Shown: piece by piece, positions 5,832 to 10,351 of the stretch
Position numbering within the stretch: position 1 is the stretch's first letter
How the letters are laid out: the number at the start of each line of letters is the position of its first letter
Translations under genes and position numbers: made by a program
Assembly (NCBI GenBank): GCA_003973375.1
Contig: QNYL01000161.1
Coordinates: forward strand, 1-10,351
Direction of reading: 5' to 3'
From: Flavobacteriia bacterium
GTDB taxonomy: Bacteria > Bacteroidota > Bacteroidia > Flavobacteriales > Flavobacteriaceae
Length of the DNA: 10,351 nt
Notes under the pieces: model-generated
Database searches by the model: none
Told to the model about the DNA's origin: nothing
What the model saw: the letters and a program-made list of their open reading frames with translations, nothing else

Positions 5832-7595
5832 ATGAGAGCACTGCAATATCTTAACAAATTTTTTTATAAATACCGTTACCGGCTTATTCTCGGCCTGACC
5901 ATTACGGTTTTTTCCAAGATTTTCGCTCTCCAGGTACCGCAACTGATCCGTGAATCATTAATTGTTGTTGAAGATTATCAAAAGAATATCATTACCAACA
6001 TCAGTGAAGTAAAACACCAGCTTCTTATCAACATCCTGTTTATTATTGGTGCTGCTGTAATATCAGGATTTTTTACTTTTATGATGCGGCAAACACTAAT
6101 CGTGATGTCGCGTTTGATCGAATTTGATCTGAAAAATGAGATCTATCAGCAATACCAGAAACTTTCATTGAGTTTTTACAAGCAGAACCGCACCGGAGAT
6201 CTGATGAACCGCATCAGTGAAGATGTTGGAAAAGTGAGAATGTATTTCGGACCTGCCATTATGTATACCATGAATATGCTTGTGCTTTTCGTGGTAGCAC
6301 TTACAAAGATGATTCACATCGATGCTAAACTGACCCTTTACACCTTACTCCCATTTCCAATACTCTCATTATCAATATATCTTCTTAGCAAAACCATCAA
6401 CATCCGGAGTAATATCGTACAACAATACCTCTCTAAACTCACAACTTTTTCACAGGAAATATTTTCGGGGATTTATGTTATCAAGGCTTATGGAATTGAA
6501 GCACAGACCTCAAAGGATTTTAACGAACTGACCACGGTCAGCAAGGAAAAGAATATCGATCTGTATAAGGCCCAGGCTCTTTTTTTTCCGCTGATGATCC
6601 TTCTTATAGGAATCAGTAATATTCTGGTTATCTATATCGGCGGTATGCAGTACATCAACGGTGAGATCAGCAACATTGGCTATATTGCCGAGTTCATAAT
6701 CTATATCAACATGCTTACCTGGCCGGTTGCCGTAGTAGGCTGGGTTACTTCAATCGTTCAACAGGCAGAAGTATCTCAAAGACGAATCAATGAATTTCTG
6801 GAGGTAAAACCAAAGATCACCAATAAACAACCGGAACATACTGAAATTAAAGGAGATATAGAATTTAAAGAGGTCTCTTTTACTTATGATGATACGGAAA
6901 TAACGGCTTTAAAAAATGTGAATTTCAGTATAGAACAAGGTAAAACGCTTGCTATTATGGGCAAGACCGGTTCGGGGAAATCTACCATTGTTAATCTAAT
7001 TACCAGATTATACGATACTGATAAAGGTAAAGTCCTGATCGACCATAAACCCGTGGAAGAGTTAAATCTCTACGATCTGAGAAGCAGTATCGGTTTTGTA
7101 CCTCAGGATGCTTTTCTTTTTTCTGAAACGATTAAAAATAATATTCGCTTTGGTAAAGAAGAAGCCACAGATGAGGAAATTGAAGAAGCAGCAAAAGAAG
7201 CCTATATCGATCATAATATTCAGGCTTTTAAAAATAAATACGACACCCTTGTAGGGGAAAGAGGGGTTACCCTTTCGGGAGGACAAAAACAACGTATTTC
7301 TATTGCCAGAGCCCTGATCTCCGACCCAAAGATCCTGGTGTTTGATGATTGCCTTTCGGCAGTGGATACAGAAACCGAAGAGATCATTTTAAAAAATATT
7401 AAAAATGCCGCTCTGGGCAAAACCACCGTAATCGTCAGTCACCGTACTTCCTCAGCTAAAAATGCCGATAAAATTATCGTTTTAGACCAGGGAAGGATTG
7501 TGCAAAAAGGCACACACGCTTCGTTAATACAACAAAAAGGATACTACCAAGACATTTATAATCAGCAACTTGAAGAGAAAACTGACAGAAAATAA
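5832..7595 (+). CDS. ABC exporter half-transporter (membrane domain fused to ATPase), MdlA-like
   Basis: From ATG 5832 the protein has 587 residues. Residues about 15-320 form a six-helix ABC exporter membrane domain (hydrophobic stretches near 15-32, 65-88, 145-160, 168-188, 250-275 and 285-305). The ATPase follows: Walker A GKTGSGKST (377-385), Q-loop Q425, signature LSGGQ (481-485), Walker B ILVFDD (501-506), D-loop SAVD and H-loop H537. The usual catalytic glutamate after Walker B is aspartate (D506, as DDCLSAVD), as in one half of heterodimeric exporters such as MdlA. No second half-transporter is next to it. An in-frame TTG at 5820 would add four residues; ATG is preferred. Substrate is unknown: lipid or drug export is typical of the family. 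The gene diverges from nusB and is followed by no clear terminator. Confidence 0.9.
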   Translation: MRALQYLNKFFYKYRYRLILGLTITVFSKIFALQVPQLIRESLIVVEDYQKNIITNISEVKHQLLINILFIIGAAVISGFFTFMMRQTLIVMSRLIEFDLKNEIYQQYQKLSLSFYKQNRTGDLMNRISEDVGKVRMYFGPAIMYTMNMLVLFVVALTKMIHIDAKLTLYTLLPFPILSLSIYLLSKTINIRSNIVQQYLSKLTTFSQEIFSGIYVIKAYGIEAQTSKDFNELTTVSKEKNIDLYKAQALFFPLMILLIGISNILVIYIGGMQYINGEISNIGYIAEFIIYINMLTWPVAVVGWVTSIVQQAEVSQRRINEFLEVKPKITNKQPEHTEIKGDIEFKEVSFTYDDTEITALKNVNFSIEQGKTLAIMGKTGSGKSTIVNLITRLYDTDKGKVLIDHKPVEELNLYDLRSSIGFVPQDAFLFSETIKNNIRFGKEEATDEEIEEAAKEAYIDHNIQAFKNKYDTLVGERGVTLSGGQKQRISIARALISDPKILVFDDCLSAVDTETEEIILKNIKNAALGKTTVIVSHRTSSAKNADKIIVLDQGRIVQKGTHASLIQQKGYYQDIYNQQLEEKTDRK

Positions 7596-7646
7596 AAATA
7601 GTTTAAAAAACAACTGAAAAAAATTATTATAATTCATTAATTTTTA

Positions 7647-7654
7647 TAGATTTG
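7647..7654 (+). promoter_or_regulatory. Candidate -7 element before the DUF3276 gene
   Basis: TAGATTTG matches TAnnTTTG exactly and lies 43 bp upstream of the ATG at 7698, giving a leader of about 37 nt. No TTG is present at 17-20 bp upstream. The start codon is preceded by GGAAAGAG, a fair ribosome binding site for this group. The gene thus probably has its own promoter. Confidence 0.45.
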
Positions 7655-7697
7655 TTGTTGTTAATCTTAAATATATTTAAACATAAAGGAAAGAGTT

Positions 7698-8078
7698 ATG
7701 AGTGATAAAGAGTTTGCTGAACAGGAAGATATATTTTCTCAGGTTTTAAGAGCAGGTCGAAGAACTTACTTTTTTGACGTGAGAGAAACTAAAGCTGGTG
7801 ATTATTATTTAACGATTACTGAGAGTAAGAAATTTACTCACGATGACGGTTCATTTCATTATAAAAAACATAAAATCTATTTGTATAAAGAAGATTTTGA
7901 TACGTTTAAAGAAATGCTGAATATCTCAACTGATTTCATCATTAATGAAAAAGGAGAGGAAGTAATTTCTGAACGTCATCAAAAAGATTTCCACAGAGCA
8001 AGAGTTGAAGAGAATGGTGAGGATACTGAAAGGAATTCTACAGATAGTTTTACTGATATCAACTTTGAAGATATTTAA
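7698..8078 (+). CDS. DUF3276 family protein (bacterial PUR-alpha-like nucleic-acid-binding protein)
   Basis: A 126-residue cytoplasmic protein with no signal peptide or membrane segment. The conserved block is residues about 12-95: IFSQVLRAGRRTYFFDVRETKAGDYYLTITESKK, then FHYKKHKIYLYKEDFDTFKEML. This is the PUR-repeat pattern (beta strands with basic and aromatic residues, then a helix) of DUF3276, a family common in Bacteroidota. PUR proteins bind single-stranded purine-rich DNA or RNA and dimerise. The last 30 residues are acidic and look disordered. It is a stand-alone gene with its own promoter-like element. Its 3' side carries a row of hairpins ending in a strong terminator. Its cellular target cannot be inferred from the sequence. 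Confidence 0.88.
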   Translation: MSDKEFAEQEDIFSQVLRAGRRTYFFDVRETKAGDYYLTITESKKFTHDDGSFHYKKHKIYLYKEDFDTFKEMLNISTDFIINEKGEEVISERHQKDFHRARVEENGEDTERNSTDSFTDINFEDI

Positions 8079-8097
8079 ACAAAGTATTAAAAATAAA

Positions 8098-8228
8098 AGG
8101 TATTAAACCTCAGGGTAAGTCCTGAACCCTTTAATAGGAATCGACCCAAGGGTCGAGGTGTTAAACCAAGATCCCGCTAGAAAAAAGCGGGATTAGTTCG
8201 ACGAACTAAAAATTGAAATTAATTTTTT
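8098..8228 (+). other. Row of inverted repeats; candidate structured 3'-UTR RNA or palindromic element
   Basis: Between the DUF3276 stop and the terminator there is no open frame, but at least four stem-loops follow each other. I: an outer 7-bp stem 8101-8107/8130-8136 encloses a 5-bp stem 8110-8114/8121-8125. II: 8141-8156 (TCGACCCAAGGGTCGA, a 6-bp stem with loop CAAG). III: 8171-8177/8187-8193 (ATCCCGC with GCGGGAT, loop of 9). IV: 8194-8208 (TAGTTCG, A, CGAACTA), directly abutting III. A weak A/T stem lies at 8208-8214/8221-8227. An alternative pairing AGGGT 8112-8116 with ACCCT 8126-8130 competes with stem I. Local GC content is above that of the flanks. It could be a processed 3'-UTR RNA or a dispersed palindromic element; I do not recognise a named family. 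Confidence 0.45.
8099..8167. repeat. Pair of 11-bp direct repeats, GGT(A/G)TTAAACC
   Basis: GGTATTAAACC (8099-8109) and GGTGTTAAACC (8157-8167) differ at one base and start 58 bp apart. They bracket hairpins I and II. A third related block at 8128-8138 (CCTTTAATAGG) holds the reverse complement of the central TATTAAA. Confidence 0.5.
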
Positions 8229-8242
8229 AGAGTCTCACGAAT

Positions 8243-8273
8243 AAAAAAACCGCCTTTAAAAGGCGGTTTTTTT
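8243..8273. terminator. Bidirectional factor-independent terminator
   Basis: A perfect 15+1+15 inverted repeat centred on 8258: seven A, ACCGCC-type GC core and TTT, mirrored by AAA, GGCGG and seven T. It gives a T-run in both directions. On the minus strand it starts 16 bp after the lysC stop; on the plus strand it ends the DUF3276 transcript after a 3' UTR of about 165 nt. It serves both convergent genes. Confidence 0.92.
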
Positions 8274-8288
8274 CAAAACTCAAATAAC

Positions 8289-9641
8289 CTAAATCGCTTT
8301 AACCTGGATCTCACGCTTTTTGTTCACGTTGAACAACCCGTGATTCAAAAGGTTTAAAGCATTTTTTTTATGTTTGCTTTTCACAAGAAAAGAAAGGTTG
8401 TAATTACTACCTCCGTAAGAGATCATCCTGATAGGAATATCTTTTAAACAATTAAATATTTCAGCTGTAATTCCACTTTTATTCTGTGAAAGATCTCCTG
8501 CCACACAAATAATACTTAGTTCATTCTCTACTTCTATATTACATATTCCTTCAAGATCCTGAACGATCTTATTTAAACGGGAATCATCATCAATGGTAAG
8601 AGAAACCGCCACTTCTGAAGTTGTGATCATATCGATTGAGGTTTGATGTTGTTCAAAAACTTCAAACACCTTCTTTAAAAAACCATACGCCATCAACATC
8701 CTGTAGGATTTAATCTTAATGGCGGTAATTCCATCTTTTGCCGCAATGGCCCGGATCTTGTTATCGGGAGTTTTAGAATTATGGATCAGGGTACCTTTAG
8801 AGGACGGATCGAAAGTATTTTTAACCAATACGGGGATATTGTATTCTTTGGCAGGAAGAATACTTTGCGGGTGCAGGATCTTTGCTCCGAAATAGGCCAG
8901 CTCGGCAGCTTCCTCAAAAGAGATCTCCTCTACAGAGAAGGTATCTTCCACATAGCGAGGATCATTGTTATGCATACCATCTATATCAGTAAAGATCTGA
9001 ATCTGATCGGCCTGAATGGCAGCGCCAATTAGAGAAGCAGTATAATCACTTCCGCCCCGTTGCAGATTATCTATTTTCCCCGCTTCATTTACACATATAA
9101 AACCCTGTGTAACAATTATTTCCTCCTGATTCTTTTTTAATATTTTAGTTAAGCTCTTACTGATATATTCCATATCCGGTTTACCCTGATTGTCTATCTT
9201 CATAAACGATAAGGCAGAGATCAATTTAGAAGAAAAACCTTCCTGCTCAAGAAATAATTGAAATATATTAGTTGATAACAATTCTCCAACAGCAAGCACC
9301 TCTTTTTCCAGATCTGAAGAATAGGATTCCTGCACTTTAGAAACAAGAGAATTAAAATAATAATTAAGCAGAATGTTTACTTTTTCAAGAGATTCCTCTG
9401 TATAGAAAAGTTCTTCAACTTCGGCCTGATATTTTAATTTTAAAAAATCAATTTCATGAAAAGCCCGGTCTCTTTTATCATTTTTGATGAAATCTGAGAT
9501 CTTTACCAGACTGTTGGTTGTTCCGCTCATAGCAGACAGAACCACTATCTTGATTCCATTTACATCAGAAATGATCGAGGCCACTTTCCTCATATTCTCT
9601 GCCGAACCCACCGATGTTCCTCCAAACTTTAGTACTTGCAT
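8289..9641 (-). CDS. lysC: Aspartate kinase (monofunctional, lysine-sensitive type)
   Basis: Phosphorylates aspartate to 4-phosphoaspartate, the entry step to lysine/diaminopimelate, threonine and methionine. From ATG 9639-9641 it has 450 residues, normal for a monofunctional aspartokinase and with no homoserine dehydrogenase domain. The kinase part shows KFGGTSVGS (5-13), RGGSDYTAS (195-203) and FTDIDGMHNNDPR (217-229). Two ACT domains follow (about 306-370 and 375-435). Lysine-site wording of E. coli LysC is retained: MLMAYGFL (315-322), TSIDMITTSEVAVSLT (334-349) and RMISYGGSNYNLSFLV, so lysine feedback is likely. In-frame TTG at 9762-9764 would add 41 residues unlike the family; the MQVLKFGG start is standard. 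A promoter-like pair lies at 9660-9690. It converges on DUF3276 and diverges from the gene at 9755. Confidence 0.94.
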   Translation of the reverse strand: MQVLKFGGTSVGSAENMRKVASIISDVNGIKIVVLSAMSGTTNSLVKISDFIKNDKRDRAFHEIDFLKLKYQAEVEELFYTEESLEKVNILLNYYFNSLVSKVQESYSSDLEKEVLAVGELLSTNIFQLFLEQEGFSSKLISALSFMKIDNQGKPDMEYISKSLTKILKKNQEEIIVTQGFICVNEAGKIDNLQRGGSDYTASLIGAAIQADQIQIFTDIDGMHNNDPRYVEDTFSVEEISFEEAAELAYFGAKILHPQSILPAKEYNIPVLVKNTFDPSSKGTLIHNSKTPDNKIRAIAAKDGITAIKIKSYRMLMAYGFLKKVFEVFEQHQTSIDMITTSEVAVSLTIDDDSRLNKIVQDLEGICNIEVENELSIICVAGDLSQNKSGITAEIFNCLKDIPIRMISYGGSNYNLSFLVKSKHKKNALNLLNHGLFNVNKKREIQVKAI

Positions 9642-9659
9642 TTTTGTTAAATTTTTCGG

Positions 9660-9690
9660 CAAATATCCATGCGTATTACAGCTAAACCAA
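9660..9690 (-). promoter_or_regulatory. Candidate lysC promoter
   Basis: On the minus strand TTG (9688-9690), a 20-bp spacer and GATATTTG (9660-9667) resemble the Bacteroidota TTG/TAnnTTTG promoter with one mismatch in the -7 box. The implied leader is about 12 nt to the ATG at 9641, with no strong ribosome binding site. Confidence 0.4.
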
Positions 9691-9723
9691 ATTTTTATAA
9701 TATTTTTACATTTCATAACAGAT

Positions 9724-9739
9724 TGTTTAAATTTAAACA
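9724..9739. promoter_or_regulatory. 16-bp perfect palindrome between divergent genes
   Basis: TGTTTAAATTTAAACA is its own reverse complement and sits 15 bp before the GTG start of the rightward gene, about 83 bp before the lysC start. It could be an operator for a dimeric regulator, but all-A/T cores of this kind arise by chance in AT-rich DNA. Confidence 0.3.
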
Positions 9740-9754
9740 TTAATAAATCGTAGC

Positions 9755-10351
9755 GTGAAAACAATTCAGGAAACTGTAGAAGAGATCATCAACCAGACTC
9801 CTTTTATTGAAGAGGCTTTGCATGACAAACTGATCAATGTATCCTCACTGGCCAGAGAAATTCAACCGGAAGTTGCCAAACGCCTTTCAAAAGAGGTAAA
9901 AACAGGCGCAATTATGATGGCCATCAATAGGATATCACCCGTACATGTTTTACGCATCAGAAAAAACATACGCTCCTTTTCACTGGAACTAAAAGATTTT
10001 ATGGTCAGATCTGATCTGCTGGACCTTACTTTTAAGAATTCAGGTTCTCTTCAAAAACAAATTTCAAAAATCTATGAGAAGATTAACAACAACCGGGATT
10101 CGTTTTTTACTGTTTCTCAGGGAATATTTGAAACCAATCTGGTTTTGAGTTCAAATATTGAAAATGTTGTAAGAAATGCGCTGACCCAAGAAGATCTAAT
10201 TCATTCTATTCATGATCTGGCATCTATCACCATCAAATTACCCAAGTCAAATCTGGAACAATCGGGGATCTATTATTTTATACTTAAACAATTTGCCTGG
10301 GCAAATATTTCGGTACAGGAAATTATTTCAACCACCCATGAGATCACACTG
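9755..10351 (+). CDS. Conserved-type protein of unknown function (C-terminus beyond the window)
   Basis: An open frame of 199 codons starts at GTG 9755-9757 and reaches the window end without a stop. In-frame stop TAA at 9734-9736 bounds it upstream, and the first in-frame ATG is only about 50 codons in, so GTG is the best start (VKTIQETVEEIINQTPFIEEAL). The N-terminal half is helical and includes SLAREIQPEVAKRLSKEVKTGAIMMAINRI, which looks like a small DNA-binding-type or all-helical module. The C-terminal part (SFFTVSQGIFETNLVLSSNIENVVRN, then LEQSGIYYFILKQFAWANISVQEIIST) alternates beta and alpha in a way that recalls an ACT-like regulatory fold. Codon choice looks like that of its neighbours. 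The divergent pairing with lysC hints at amino-acid sensing, but this is inference and I do not recognise a named family. Confidence 0.75.
   Translation, partial: MKTIQETVEEIINQTPFIEEALHDKLINVSSLAREIQPEVAKRLSKEVKTGAIMMAINRISPVHVLRIRKNIRSFSLELKDFMVRSDLLDLTFKNSGSLQKQISKIYEKINNNRDSFFTVSQGIFETNLVLSSNIENVVRNALTQEDLIHSIHDLASITIKLPKSNLEQSGIYYFILKQFAWANISVQEIISTTHEITL

Noticed and set aside
7619..7645. AT-only hairpin (8-bp arms AAAAATTA and TAATTTTT) after the ABC transporter gene, as a terminator
   Set aside because: The stem has no G-C pairs, the loop is 11 nt and there is no following T-run beyond the arm, so it is probably a chance product of AT-rich DNA.
8079..8288. CRISPR array or tRNA-like gene in the hairpin region
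   Set aside because: The hairpins differ in sequence and spacing, there are no regular repeats with spacers, and no cloverleaf or CCA end can be drawn.
9644..9650. TTGTTAA just before lysC as a second RprY-like site
   Set aside because: It is a single AT-rich heptamer without a phased partner; several such singles are expected in a window of this size and composition.
9642..9764. 41-residue N-terminal extension of aspartokinase from TTG 9762-9764
   Set aside because: The family starts a few residues before KFGGTSVG, the extension covers the intergenic promoter region, and it overlaps the start of the divergent gene at 9755.

Overview
The window is AT-rich chromosomal DNA from a member of the Bacteroidota, most likely a flavobacterium. 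Several things point there: an RprX/RprY-type two-component pair, a DUF1573 lipoprotein with an SCGC motif and a K-E-D surface-export-like signal, an oversized NusB, a DUF3276 (bacterial PUR-alpha-like) protein, and TAnnTTTG-type -7 promoter elements with weak ribosome binding sites. It looks like core genome. I see no phage, transposon, CRISPR or plasmid genes, and no rRNA or tRNA.

Layout. From 1 to 5662 everything reads leftwards (minus strand). In transcription order the genes are nusB, a DUF1573 lipoprotein, yajC, a factor-independent terminator (3839-3870), a YbbR-domain protein, coaE, and then a sensor histidine kinase with its OmpR-family response regulator, whose C-terminus runs off the left edge. 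A regulatory gap of 110 bp with a 19-bp palindrome and helically phased TTAACA repeats precedes the kinase. From 5832 rightwards come an ABC exporter half-transporter and a DUF3276 protein. A 210-bp gap then holds a row of hairpins and a perfect bidirectional terminator. Monofunctional aspartokinase (lysC type) reads leftwards into that terminator. A divergent gene of unknown function starts with GTG at 9755 and runs off the right edge.

How the genes fit together. The left block joins transcription antitermination (NusB), protein export (YajC), envelope proteins (DUF1573 lipoprotein, YbbR), coenzyme A synthesis (CoaE) and envelope-type signalling (RprX/RprY-like). This is a housekeeping cluster rather than one pathway. 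LysC opens the aspartate family of amino acids (Lys, Thr, Met) and keeps the lysine-type ACT residues.

The most interesting points are the repeat-built insertion in NusB (a roughly 32-residue period), the phased operator-like array before the kinase, and the multi-hairpin element after the DUF3276 gene. No stretch over 300 bp lacks a gene. Four genes have upstream in-frame TTG extensions or a GTG start; I chose starts by family N-termini and local context. I found no clear evidence of a previously undescribed multi-gene system.
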